Positions 50,140-61,438 are shown, counted from the stretch's first letter. The stretch: 64,000 nucleotides of DNA from Siphonodentalium dalli (GCA_032622095.1 CP136065.1:61859094-61923093); one strand, 5' to 3'. The notes: generated from the letters alone by a model not told the origin. Numbers and translations are program-made.

Positions 50140-51845
50140 GTGGCTTATTACAAAATTCCACCGAATTGGAATGACTTTCTAAGAAACACCACCAACAAGC
50201 AATAATTGTTTGCATTGGTCAATGAATGTCTCTTTAAATTGGAAACCCTAACAGGGAGAACCATCTTCGTAACGGAGGATGATACCACGGTCCTAATGTG
50301 GAACATATTATCCTTGGATGTGCATATGAAGAAGCTGATACAACGTATAGTAGATTAGTCGGACAAATATCTCATATGCTAAAAACTCATTCATCGATTA
50401 TTGTTGTACTGTTGACAAGGATATTATCGTGATTCTGTTGTGACGTATGAATGCTATGCTACTCCAATGCAAAGATTTGAAACTGTGTCTTTCGGCAAGT
50501 CTATAAATTCCATGTTATCTGCAACATAGTTGATATGTACAATTCAATGGGCTCAGAAAATTCAACGGTGCTTCCAATATTCCATCATTTCCATGCGATA
50601 TCAGGATGCGACTCTACTTCCTTTTTCTTTGGTAAGGGTAATCAAACATTTTGGTATGCCTGGAAAGCTTACACAGAGCTCACAGAATGCTTGATGTCAG
50701 ATACGAGGAATCCTTTTGTGGTACTTGATGTTCCATCACCACTATTTGTGTAGATTTAGCATTTCGTCTTGATTGTTTATGACAAATCTGCGAACCTGGC
50801 CTCAGGTAATAAGATAGACATGAAATGTTCAGCAAAGGCCGTGCACATGAACAGTTATATCACCAACGGAAATCATGCTACTAGTATATGTCAGGCTGGT
50901 ATATGGACTGTAAGCCCCATAATAGATGCAAAGTTTCCAGCACTTGACTCACTGGGGAAACTGTTTCACAAGAATCGATTCTATCGCCTTTGCGGTTCTG
51001 TTTCTATCGAACTAAGTCCCGACTCTTTCGCGATTTAAAACAAGTTTGACCGCCATTTTAATATACACTAAATGTCAAAACAGAACTATTTTCTAAACAT
51101 ATATCCGTAGATTAGGTCTTTGCTCGTGCTTATTGGTGACTATAATGCGAAATCGGCTATGTTTGTGCACACTTAAGAGGCATAATACATGTACGTTTGT
51201 GTGCATTTCATATGTAAATTAAGCAGCAATTTGATAAGAAGTTTATCGGCCTTGACACTTTAGTTGGGCTCGAACATGTATCATTGTACGATCGAACACA
51301 GGACACTATAATAACCTAATGTTAGATCATAAAACCTGACAAGTTCCAGCCCAATTTAAATATGATAAGGCTGAAAATTTTAGCATCGAACTGCTAATTA
51401 ATACTCGTGGGAAATACACACAAATGTACGTCTTTTGATTTTGCATTACTATCACCAATAAGCACGTACAAAGACCTAATCTGTTGATTTTTATTGAAGA
51501 ATACTTTCTGTATTGACATTCAGTGTATAACAGCCTATCAAAACTTTGAATATTTTTTAACAAATCGCGAAAGAATCGGAACTTAATTTGATAGAGACGG
51601 AACCGGAAGGGTTATAGAATCGTTCTGGTGAAACAGATTCCCCAAGGGTGACTCCTTCAGGTGGAAATTTAGTGACGATTATTTTGTTCCTGTATGGATG
51701 ACAATCACAGAAGTGGCTAGAGGGTGCACAGAGTTGACTGATTAGGTGTGTTTGCAAATCGGTTTATTCCAGGTGCAAATGTTCAAAAAGCAAACTTCCA
51801 TGTACGGAGTTGTGCAGATGTGGTTGTGAGTAGTGAATTGTTCAA
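50140..51845 (+). pseudogene. Decayed transposon-like gene copy, right arm
   Basis: On the plus strand, remnants in order are NWNDFLRNTTNKQ (near 50170), HIILGCAYEEADT (near 50305-50345), HAISGCDSTSFFFGKG (within 50535-50753), KCSAKAVHMNS and QAGIWTVSP (50820-50925), and after the inserted element DYFVPVWMT and a degraded Cys-rich end (about 51680-51840). Several frame changes and stops separate them, so this is not a working gene. It is the partner of the minus-strand copy in the left arm, and each arm fills in what insertion or decay hides in the other. Confidence 0.65.
50951..51648. mobile_element. Foldback element, 698 bp, TGACTC target duplication
   Basis: Two inverted arms of about 320 bp (50951-51275 and about 51340-51648) are separated by a loop of roughly 65 bases. 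The termini read ACTGGGGAAACTGTTTCAC and, reversed, CCCTTGGGGAATCTGTTTCAC (last 19 aligned). TGACTC flanks both sides (50945-50950, 51649-51654). The left arm of the large inverted repeat has one uninterrupted CTGACTTCTTTGGATGG at the matching place, confirming insertion. No coding frame is supported. The superfamily is uncertain. Confidence 0.82.
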
Positions 51846-52750
51846 TACAATTTATTAATAGGAAGGGCATTTTTAAATTTACTGATCCTATCTTCCCACA
51901 ACATGGCCCCCTGGAGTATATCCCAGCCACAATATAACACACACAATTATACATATGGATATATAAATGAAATGCATTGCACTAATGTATATATTATTGA
52001 ATCTGGGCTATTTGCATGGTTGTTACATGTTCTGTTGCTGGAATAACTGAGGACACTATATATTACAAGGAAATAATATTATTTCTTATTGCGACCTCAA
52101 ATATACCTTCGAGTATAAGCTTCAATCATTTTGTGTATAATTGGACATAAAAGCACTTAATTTAAGTATTGGTAATTTGAATACGAGGCCCGATGATGAA
52201 GATATGTTGCAGAATACCTTCCATGTGTTCTTGTTTTTTGAGAACCGAATTGGGTTTGATGAGTATGGGGTCTGTCATTTAGTGTTTCCTAATTTCGTGG
52301 TAAATCGACTACTCAATTGATTTTCTATTTGTAAACATCTCGACATACAAATTTGTATTCAATTGATCCAACAATATAGTAGTGTCGCAAATAGAATTGA
52401 TGATATCAGTGCCATTCATGGTTGGTTATTAAGTATTTACAGAATGAAACCCAGTCTGAGAATAATTTCATTCATTTTATATAGCACACATTCTACCTCA
52501 CATTTCTACCAGTACGAACTAAACTACTTCGCCTTTAATGTACATAACTCTTTCGCAGAAGTTATTCCATCGAATAATGAACACATTATTCATATCTTCT
52601 CTTATATTATCTCGAAAATTGTAAAGTATTTAATAAAAAAGTAGGGAAAAGGCACAATTTCTCATGTTTTGGCCGCCATTTTGGCATCCATCTTCAATAA
52701 TTGTGGCCATTTTTCAACTGAAAGTCGCGGTTGTTATTCCATAAACACCA

Positions 52751-53208
52751 TTCTTAGATAAAGAGGGGAAATTCGTTATGTTTACCATATCAAATCGAGA
52801 GGCAAAACCATTAGGTGTACCACCGTCAAACCGCCGGCCATCTTGGACGCCATCTTGAATTATCGGCTCTATGTCGGTCAAAAAGTTGGTTCTTGAGAAA
52901 ATTCCTAGACTAGAGATGCTGCCCTACAAGATACTAAAAAATGGCGCTTTTATCCGACTTGTATCGATCAGAGCATTTTTTGTCGCTAACTACCTACACT
53001 AAAGTCCAATAAAAAGTGTTAGGTAGGTACCTTTTTCTAGGGTATAGGGAAACCCTAAACAGAGGTTTTTTTTTTTGCCTAACAGTTTAATATCAGCAAA
53101 GCAAAAGTTAAATTAAGAAGAAATATAGGCAAATATTCAAGCAAGAAATTATTTCAAATCTATCAAAATCTGACCTTAATTCACCCAAAACGCTAAAATT
53201 AGCGGGTC
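52751..53208. other. AT-rich DNA, no gene recognised
   Basis: The stretch contains two GCCGGCCATCTTGGA/GACGCCATCTTG-like phrases near 52835 that echo the GCCGCCATTTTGGCATCC at the outer end of the right arm, and GGTAGGTACCTTTTTCTAGGG at 53023. No frame, RNA gene or transposon end can be supported. Confidence 0.6.
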
Positions 53209-54007
53209 CGTGAAGTTAGCACAACATTCAACATTCGTTCAAAATCCGTGTGAAGTTGGCACAACATTCAACATTCAACATCCTTTCCTTTCAACATTCA
53301 ATTTTTCTTGTACATAAGTTTTTTTTAACGTGAATGGATTAAGTGGGTTGTATATATAGCACCCCTATATCAAAATTAGAGTATTCGATACTTCGATGCT
53401 CATTTTTGAGGAATTTTATTATTGGGTCGTATATATAGCACCCCTGTTAAAATTAGAGTATTGGACACTTCGATGCTCATTTTTGAGGAATTTTAATAAC
53501 CGATAGGGAGAGAGAGTGGCACATCAATACGCATGATCGATCGGGCCCATATATGCAGGGATTGTATCCTGATGGTACTTTAATTCTCCATAGGGCCCAC
53601 GCCTAGCATGTGTGGTTTTCGCTGAATGTTGAATGTTCTGCCAACTTCACACGAATTTTGAACGAATGTTGAATGTACTCTCTGTTCAACATTCGCCAGC
53701 GAAAACCACACATGCTAGGCGTGGGCCCTATGGAGAATTAAAGTATCATCAGGGTACAATCCCTGCATATATGGGCCCGATCCTACCATGCGTATATGAC
53801 GTGCACCTCTCTCTCTCCCCCGAAATTGAAATTCCTCAAAAATGAGCATCGAAGTGTCCAATACTCTAATTTTGACAGGGGTGCTATATATATACGACCC
53901 ATTTAATCCATTCACGTTAAAAAAAACTTATGTACAAGAAAAATCGATTATTGAACGAATGTTGAATGTTGTGCCAACTTCACACGAATGTTGAACAAAT
54001 GTTGAAG
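53209..54007. mobile_element. Foldback element with nested TTCAACATTC repeats, about 800 bp
   Basis: Left (about 53209-53625) and right (about 53690-54007) halves are reverse complements. Paired landmarks are TTTTAACGTGAATGGATTAA (left) with CATTCACGTTAAAAAAAACT (right), and TAGGGCCCACGCCTAGCATG (left) with CATGCTAGGCGTGGGCCCTA (right). The decamer TTCAACATTC and its complement recur at both ends and in the loop. The left half has a local tandem duplication of about 80 bp (53345-53421 and 53425-53500), so the arms differ in length. No clear target duplication was found and no coding frame. Confidence 0.75.
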
Positions 54008-54117
54008 AACCCCAACGATAATGAGTTTAAAACACTTTATAACAACTTAATAGACAAGTAAAACAAAAATTAAAAGAGGAAAAAAAAAACGATCCTGGAA
54101 AAAAGTAACAGCCAGCT

Positions 54118-54583
54118 TTAAAGGTACTCAACCCGTAAAGAGGGTCCCCATCTCAACAGATTTTAACAACAACAATGTGATCGGAGGGTCCTATATTACT
54201 ATTTCTTTGGCTTTGGGGGTAAAAAATATTTGATTCGAGTCGAGGAACCCATCAAACAAAGCTCAGAGTTATTAGATATTGATTTTTGAAATTTGTTATA
54301 AACTCGAGATGAGTACTGCTAACTGCCGTAATCTGCTCTGGATGTGTTCTCCCAATCTATTCAAACAGACAAGGATGGATAACTCTAAAATCAAGTGGCA
54401 ATTTTGACTGAGTTCTGGGCCAGATAGTATTCCCGATAATGAAAAATAATAGATTTCTAAAATCGATATCTAACAAATCTGAGCTTTGATGGGTGACTTC
54501 CTCGACTCGAATCAAATATTTTTGACCCCCGAAGCCATTGAAATAGTAATTGAGAGGAGTTTTATCGGGTTGAGTACCTTTAA
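54118..54583. mobile_element. TTAA-flanked MITE, 466 bp including target sites
   Basis: The ends are perfect: TTAA then AGGTACTCAACCCG on the left, and CGGGTTGAGTACCT then TTAA on the right. The inverted similarity continues inward (for example ATTTGATTCGAGTCGAGGAA near 54229 and TTCCTCGACTCGAATCAAAT near 54500), giving a near-complete foldback of about 150-180 bp per arm. TTAA target duplication is used by piggyBac and Kolobok elements; the AGG terminus fits Kolobok better than the CCC of piggyBac. That assignment is inference. Confidence 0.75.
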
Positions 54584-57162
54584 TGACCAAAACATGGACA
54601 GAAATTTCTGGCAAACATTTAAAACACTCACGGGCCAAGGGAATAACGCAACATAAGATAACTCAAAATCACTAACTGACCAACATGGGGGAAAAAAAAT
54701 CTGAAAATGACCACGAAAAAGCTCAAATCTTCGCAGAGAGTCTACGCACAGCTGCCTGACTTTTTAAGTCTGCCGGTCCAAAGCCCGGATAAAAGCTGAT
54801 GTGAGTTAAAAAAAATTGGTATTAAAATATCTAATTTATCACCTAACTGTGGCTATTAACCCAATACAGCGCAGTAAGTTTTCTCGAAACGTTGTGCGGA
54901 AGGTACAGCGCAGTAAGCTTTTCTCGAAACAGTGCACGGTAGATTCTACCACTCACTCTCTCTAATAAAACGTTAAAATGATATTGCAAATTCGTAACTG
55001 AAGACCTTCTACTACTATATTTCATTAATATACATGTTTTAAATCAACTCCCCGTGCATAATAACTGTTTTATTTGTACCGCGCACTTCCGCGCAGTGTT
55101 TCGATGTACCCCTTTTATTTGGTAGTAGGGATGTAGTCTAGATCAGGATTCATATGGGGTGGTTATATGTAACTTAGGCATGCAGTGACACATTCTTTAA
55201 TCGAACAATTGTCCAAGAAATAATATAATTTATTTAATTTGCGAAGGTCACTTAAATTATTTAAAGCCCAATGAGAATTTTTTTTTATTAAATTCCTTCT
55301 CATACCATTCAGGATTTAGGGGTTATTTCCCAGACAGGGGCTGTAGCCCTACCGACCCTGAACCTCTGCCTGACCCATCCACTGGTACCACCCCTGACAT
55401 TCACCCAATGGTACTATAGACACACCCCTACTGACACTGAAAATTAGTGGGCACAGGTAAAATAAATAAAAAAAAATTCATTTTCATGGTTGAGATATCT
55501 ACATGAATGGGCAATAACCAATTTTACCAGATATACAAAGAAGGATAACTCTAATTCAGAAAATGCAAAAGGTTTAAAGTATTTGAGGTGGGGAGGAATA
55601 GTTTTAAATCTCATAACTCTGTCCCTAATGACCCAAAGACCTCTCAATGTGAGATCCAATGGTTTAGTGATTTCGGAGGATATTTTTAAGAATTTAAGTT
55701 AACTCGTTGGAAGCAAAAGTGATAAATCCCTATCACTGCCACTTTTGGCATGTCAGATATTCAAAATTCATTCACTTCTAAAGAGAAATTATAATTTGTT
55801 GACAAGCCAGACTGCTTAGAACAACATACATGTATGGGATTCTATCTCATTTGTAAATTGTACTTTAATTACTACCCCCCCCCCCCCCATTCTCCCCCAG
55901 TTGTTATTTGTTTATCAAACATGGACAGATAGGATCATATCTGACCTGTGTAATAAGGAATGTTTTTGTTACGTACATGCAAGATTAAGTGTTTCATAAC
56001 AGGGGTGTATGGTTTTCAAATGTGTATGTAGTTTATACAATACAAAAGTGTTATCTATATAATGTTATACAGACATAATATGATGAGGATGCTGGCCCCT
56101 AAAATTCAATCAAATACGACAATATGAACAAATGGGGAAATAAGGTTCCTGGAAATATTAACAACATGTACCATCTTGATTTTCAAAACAAGGCATCGCC
56201 TACAATAGTCATGTAGATTTATCTGGCTGTTACCTATTGCATATATAAATCATATTGGCTATCAGCCATTATTTTAATTTCAAATTGAAAGCATGTGTCT
56301 GAAGGGTTAGTATATTTTTAAAAAATCAATTAATCAGTCAATTAAAAAAAACCGATAGAAGTGAAATAGTGTGCAAAGATACCATAGATAAGAGATATGA
56401 GGAAGAGTCCATGTACATTATAGCATGTGTACATGTATATGGGAACCTTGGAAAGGGTTAATTATTATCGAAGCAGATCAATGGAATATAGAAGACACTT
56501 ATACAGGTGAGGGGTCCCTTATCACACCCTGTAATGAAATTTCAAGAATAGGAGAAAAAAAAGAGTATCATACTGCCATTAATCAATTTGACAGACAGGT
56601 TAAACAATTTGCCAGCCAGTGAGCAGTTGTTTATCTAGCTTTACCTTCATCTAACCACCCCTAGAGCTCTGAACCATATGTAATCACTCAATAACAGATT
56701 TCACTTGGAATGACATCTCATATACTCTGGATATTCACATGGTAATTTATTGATATCATTATATTACATGCAACTATTGCAATAAAATCTTCATATTTTA
56801 CTATGGTATGGGTACACATAAAAATGCACAAATGTGTTTTTCCCCAGATGAGAAACGTCAAATAAAATCACTTGATTAAAGGTTACGGCGGTCAAATGGA
56901 AGAATAATTTATTGGAGGGGTTGGTGTTCATATTTTTCTCCTTTTTATGGTAGTGTAACATTTGTCAAAACTGTAGTGGGACACAATATATTGACAATAA
57001 CTTTTGGGCACATTTTCATGTGTCTAAAAGGACGTTCTTTTTGATACATGTGCCGAGTCAACATGTTCCTGCGAATAAAGTTTACAGAAAAGGACAATTT
57101 GTGAACACAGAGGCCTATGTAAATAATTTTATGTATTTTAAAGATACAGTAAGCGTTGGTGG
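54584..57162. other. AT-rich DNA with minor repeats, no gene recognised
   Basis: A 39/40-bp tandem pair containing GCGCAGTAAG and CTCGAAAC lies at about 54868-54945, with a diverged inverted partner at 55080-55112 (GCGCACTTCCGCGCAGTG). A run of 14 C is at 55875-55888. Several open frames of 60-75 codons occur on both strands, none with a recognisable motif, splice context or consistent composition. I see no gene. Confidence 0.6.
55875..55888. repeat. Poly-C run (14)
   Basis: Uninterrupted homopolymer. Similar runs lie at 58977-58991 (15 G) and 62624-62640 (17 C). Lengths of such runs are commonly misread by sequencing. Confidence 0.9.
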
Positions 57163-57640
57163 TGGATATTGCTGTTAAAATAGTTACATCTGTTAAAACC
57201 ACCATAAACAGAAAGAATATTATATTATAGACAAATTTTGTTCTTATACCAATCATAACTATTGAGTAAATTGCATGTTATTGTAAATATTGGACTTAAA
57301 GTGACTTATAGGCCTTAACGGCCGGGTGTATTGGACATGTAACATAACTTTTGTATGCATATGTATTCTATTTATACACCGGTCACTATAATAAAATATA
57401 TTCAATTCAATTCAATATTGTCATTTTAGTTATCTGTATTATGTAAACAAATGCCATGTTATGTAAACAAACAGTATGTAAAGAGTATGCAATAAGTAAA
57501 ACACTCATCACCGTGGAAACCCGACTAATGAATTTTGGTTAGAAATAGTATAAGAACAAAATCTGTCTATTACATAATATTCTTTCTGTTTATAGCGGTT
57601 TTAGCGGATATGACTATATTAACAGCAATACCCATAGCGA
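57163..57640. repeat. Inverted repeat pair, about 100 bp each
   Basis: 57163-57262 reversed matches 57540-57640. Shared landmarks are AGAACAAAAT(T/C)TGTCTAT and AATATTCTTTCTGTTTAT, with TTAACAGCAATA at one edge. The 280 bases between include the retroelement-like tail at 57300-57417. This could be a MITE or two opposed copies of a dispersed repeat. The minus-strand open frame over the left copy (56945-57256) is AT-rich repeat DNA and has no family signature. Confidence 0.65.
57300..57417 (+). mobile_element. Possible retroelement 3' end with (ATTCA)n tail
   Basis: The sequence ends in ATTCAATTCAATTCAAT after TATACACCGGTCACTATAAT and an AATAAAATA phrase. A short pentanucleotide tail after a polyadenylation-like signal is the usual look of a 5'-truncated LINE or SINE end. 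Only the tail is seen and no coding part. Confidence 0.35.
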
Positions 57641-58439
57641 AACCGGCCAAACCGCCCATATCTTTAAGTTTTGTTTAGGACAATGTCCTTGAACAGTTAC
57701 AATCAGGCTTGGTTCACAGAGTGAAGTAACTCAACACAATTTCTGCATAAATTGAATTTATTCCTTGTGTAAAGGTAACAAGTCATAACATGATTACACA
57801 TAAGCATCCATAATCACAGACTAGAAGGGTTAAACCTCAAATAACAACAAACATTCTCACATCATAACATTCATCGATTGTCACATGCATTGACATGAAT
57901 ATATGTAGCTTCAAGATGCTCTATCTTTTCATGGCAACACTCCCAACAATAAAAAATACAATGAAACAATGTCAGAAGACACGTTTGCATTATTATTCCT
58001 AAAAATACACAGGAAAAACATCTTAGACCACAACCATAAAACAGCCTGGATTACGAATATTTCAGTTGAAAAACATTTGATGCAAAAAAAACGAAAAACT
58101 AAATTATTCATTACACCACCACAACAATTGACAAATAGCAGAATTGTCTATGAATTTCACAAGATGTTTTCTTACAGTAAGTTTTTCTCAAATTATATAA
58201 TAAATAAAATGAGGCATTTCTTCCCAAATAAAACTGTATAAATAATGGAAAAGAAAGTGAAAGCAAAAAAGAGATTCTGCCATCAAATATTTTTCATTGA
58301 GACCACATACTTCATATTATTAAATCAGTGGAACATAAACCAATCATATAAAAAAGTTTTATTTTAATTATAATGTTGTTGGAGGGGTTCCTAAACCAGG
58401 CTATTAAATTGCTGTTGCCATACGCATGTTTCCCAGATG
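57641..58439. other. AT-rich DNA, no gene recognised
   Basis: There are open frames of 60-90 codons on both strands (for example 57969-58241 plus and 57929-58111 minus). They overlap one another, are Lys/Asn/Phe-rich as expected for AT-rich DNA, and lack motifs. It could contain untranslated sequence of an unseen gene, but nothing shows it. Confidence 0.55.
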
Positions 58440-58530
58440 AGGCCTATGCCGAATGAGGTCCGCAGAGGGTGAGTTTCACTAAATTCACACTGTGGGGAAC
58501 TCAATCTGCAAATGTCAGACACAATATAAT
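58440..58530. repeat. Palindromic GAATGAGGTCC repeat, diverged
   Basis: GAATGAGGTCCGCAGAGGGT is followed within 15 bases by its degenerate reverse complement (ACTGTGGGGAACTCAATC). The same phrase occurs in two direct copies at 61230-61270 and 61362-61402, so this is a dispersed low-copy repeat. Confidence 0.6.
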
Positions 58531-59538
58531 CATAGCTGAGATCAGTGAGCAAAATAGAAAACATGGCGGAAATTATTCTGTCTGATTTCATATACAGTGC
58601 ATTTGGTATTTCTATTTTCATTTTAATTAACTTTTTATTAATCATTAATTGTGTACAATAAAATATCTCTTATTTCGATTAAGATTATGACCAAAACATT
58701 CAAAGACAAATGCAAAATGTCTATCTAGTTATGATAAATGAAGATTTTTGTGAGTTGGACAAAACTATTCATGTGAGCACTGACTTAAAATCAATTGAAA
58801 ATATTAAGTACACAGAGCTGCATGGATTTGTGTGCATTGGCCCGCAGCATATTGCGCGAATTTGATGGCGTAAAAATAGCACGAGTACTATAAAGTTTCA
58901 GCCTGTGCAGCCATATATTTCAATGATATAAATTCCGTTTCAAATATAGCTCTCTATACACCCATTAGTAAGCTCTGGGGGGGGGGGGGGGCAGTGAATT
59001 TTTTAGATATTGTAATACTGCATTTTGTGAAACACAATGGGGCAGGTAGCATTAATGAGTGTGCAATGGAAATTAGCTGGAGTAATGCTATATTTGTCCA
59101 TCTGGAGTTAATTTGTCCATCTGGAGTTAACTTGACATCAATACTCGCCCTGTAAGTTCTAAAATGGGCGTGGACTTATCTACAAGAACCACCCAATGAT
59201 TTTTTTGGGAGCAAAAACACAGACTGGGCTTATCATCAGGGATCGGCTTATTGACGGGTGTATACAGTTCTAAAATGGTTACATCAATGATAGAGATGTA
59301 ATAAAATGGAAAATTATTGGCAACCTGTAGATACTCAGACATGAGATTCACTCATCTTAAAAACAAAATGATTTTAATAAATATATGATATATTACAGAT
59401 GATTAAACAGGAATGCAGATGACACAATTAAACAAGAAATTTACTCACATTTCTTGTCTAAAGAGCACTATGACATTATTAATGAAACATTAAATTGACC
59501 TCCTAGCCATATCTCCCCAGAGTAATAGACACCTTTCT
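58531..59538. other. AT-rich DNA, no gene recognised
   Basis: Holds a run of 15 G (58977-58991) and a 19-bp tandem duplication containing TTGTCCATCTGGAG at about 59094-59131. The minus-strand frame 59127-59351 (74 codons) has no recognisable family. No RNA gene was seen. Confidence 0.55.
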
Positions 59539-60011
59539 CATAATGAACGATGACAGATAATTATTACGAATAGCTATTTGTAAATTTTTCGAATGGTCCA
59601 AAAACCTTTTCGCAGAATTAACGACTATGAGTCCATTTGTGAGACAATCGTGCTTGCCACTCACAGTAAGGTGATTATGGTTCTGCGTGCTGTGATTATT
59701 TTGAACTTAATTATGTTATCAGGTCACAGCTTAGCGCTTTGTGTTTCGAAAGATTCTTGTTTCACAACGACAAATTATTTTATTGCCACTAATAGATAAA
59801 AATTAAGGCCACAAGGACACAATCTCAGAGACATCTTCCACATTGAGGAGCTGAGAGACAATCGTGAACTTATTACTATATGATGTATTTGTTGAAAATC
59901 AAAAACAGTAAACATAACAACGGATAGGGAAAAATTACAACGAATAGAAATAACAAATTCTAGTGATGTAGTTCCCTATTCGTAATAATTATCTGTTCGT
60001 CGTTCATTATG
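59539..60011. mobile_element. Small MITE, 473 bp
   Basis: Imperfect terminal inverted repeats of about 36 bp: CATAATGAACGATGACAGAT on the left continuing to ATTATTACGAATAG (59539-59574), with the reverse complement at 59976-60011 containing one small insertion. Weaker similarity may continue outward through TAGACA. No unambiguous target duplication. The 68-codon frame inside (59593-59799) is not recognisable. Confidence 0.65.
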
Positions 60012-60428
60012 CTGTCTAATATAGTCTGATATCTGGAGTTAATACTTTCTTTACTAAATGGATTCTCCTATGAGTTATAAAATTATACATACGAATGGTC
60101 TATTATTCATTTCGAGGGTGATCAGGATAAATTAGCAAATGACAGTACAAAGAAAAGATAATACAAGTGCAGAAGAATTCATATTCTTTGGTGGGAAATG
60201 TTTAAATAATAAGTTCAGCAAATGACTATATTATCTAAACATTTTGAAGGGAATTGCACGTCAATGAGTATTTAGTATATAAAGGTTTATGCCATTAAGC
60301 CAACCTGGAATTGCTCCTTCCACTATGTTGTTTTCATAATAGACCTTTCTGATAGTATTACAATCCCAGTATGAAATTTAATATGTATTTTTGAATCAAA
60401 TATCAAATATCCATTTCATAGAATTTAA
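60012..60428. other. AT-rich DNA, no feature recognised
   Basis: No open frame, inverted repeat or RNA-gene pattern of note between the two flanking MITEs. Confidence 0.6.
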
Positions 60429-60697
60429 TATTAACCCTTCCATTATTGGAGCTTCCTGATATTTTGCGAAAACCCTGTGCCAATGCATTTCTTATATATG
60501 CGAGTCTCCCATAGGGAGCCTCGCATATATATAAGAGAATACATTGGCCTAACAATATTTATCTTGATCATTGTAAGCCAGTGAATTCTCTTATATATGC
60601 GAGGCTCCCTATGGGAGACTTGCATATATAAAATAATGCACTGGCACAGGGTCTTTAATGCTGCATCAGTGCAGCTCCCGTTAATGGCATAAATGAA
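60429..60697. mobile_element. MITE family copy 1 (nested inverted repeats)
   Basis: The left side starts TTAACCCTTCCATTATTGGAGC. The right side ends in AATGCTGCATCAGTGCAGCTCCCG followed by TTAATGG. Inside are two opposed copies of a phrase containing TATATGCGAG and CTCCCTATGGGAG or CTCCCATAGGGAG. Copy 2 at 63289-63572 shares TTTAATGCTGCA, GCAGCTCCCGT and the inner phrase. TTAA plus CCCTT at one end suggests a piggyBac-type element, but only one end is well kept here. Confidence 0.65.
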
Positions 60698-61199
60698 ATA
60701 AGCCCACAGCGATTATGTGTACACAATTTTCAGCACTCATGTAATTTTAATAATATTGTAACTGAAGCATATTAACACTTGTGGTGGAAAATCCTTTGTA
60801 ACTGTGGGTATATTACAATTATATAAATACTGTATATCATCATTTCAGCTTTGAGGAATTGTTTCGTCAATATAAAATTTTATAACAAACAGGATTGACT
60901 ATTATTTCTGGACAGATATGGCTTTACAGGCCCTTAAATTCCCTCAAATTCTAGCCAGAAAAGACTGTGCCAAAATACGGAATTGTGTTGAAATTAGTGC
61001 AAATAAAGACATGCCTTCTTCATGTTTATCAATATAAATGTGAAACTTCAGAAATGTCTCATTTCAGCAGAAGATAAATCATTTTGAAACTTGTTTGAAG
61101 CAGGAATTGAGCCATCACATATAAAAACTGAAGAAATTGCTTCTTTGCTTTTTGTCAAATTTCACACCAGGTGAAACCATGGTGGGTTTATGGTCCACC
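60698..61199. other. AT-rich DNA, possibly 3' flank of the minus-strand gene
   Basis: No frame or repeat stands out. It lies beyond the stop codon of the minus-strand gene at 61492 and could include 3' untranslated sequence, but I found no convincing minus-strand AATAAA close to the stop. Confidence 0.45.
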
Positions 61200-61438
61200 G
61201 TGTTCAAGCCATGAAATAGTGTGTGAATTGCAGAATGATGTCCCCAGAGGGTGAATTTAGTGAAGCTACCAAACTCAGTAACCGCATTCTCCATATGACA
61301 CACAGTGTTTGAAAGCTTAGCCATGGTGTGCCCAAGCCTTGAAATAGTGTGCCTGCCATTTGCAGAATGAGGTCCCCAGAGGGTGAATTTAGTGATGCTA
61401 CCCCGCATAGACACACTATTTCAAGGCTTGGGCACATT
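61200..61438. repeat. 132-bp tandem duplication with inverted end, next to the gene stop
   Basis: CAAGCC-x-TGAAATAGTGTG followed by GCAGAATGA-x-GTCCCCAGAG occurs at 61206-61270 and again at 61336-61402. A reverse complement of the first phrase, CACACTATTTCAAGGCTTGG, lies at 61412-61431. The duplicated block is related to the palindrome at 58440-58530. It starts about 55 bases past the stop codon at 61492, so it may be transcribed in the 3' untranslated region. Confidence 0.7.

Larger units (their letters stand above)
50130..52750. repeat. Large inverted repeat, right arm
   Basis: This is the mirror image of the left arm, interrupted by a foldback element at 50951-51648. The arms are head to head, with a spacer of very roughly 170 bases around 50040. 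In one 118-base comparison (46862-46979 against 52500-52617) I count about 17 differences, so the arms are old and clearly diverged. Similarity ends near 52750, beyond TATTCCATAAACACCATTC. Confidence 0.8.

Noticed and set aside
50535-50753. Working gene with HAISGCDSTSFFFGKG
   Set aside because: Flanking frames are broken by stops and shifts and the downstream part is split by an inserted element, so it is a remnant.
57929-58241. Opposed open frames of 60 and 90 codons
   Set aside because: AT-rich composition explains them, and neither has motifs or splice context.
60443-60625. Minus-strand frame containing SHREPRIYKRIHW and its relative at 63247-63465
   Set aside because: Both are translations of the same MITE family's inner palindrome.
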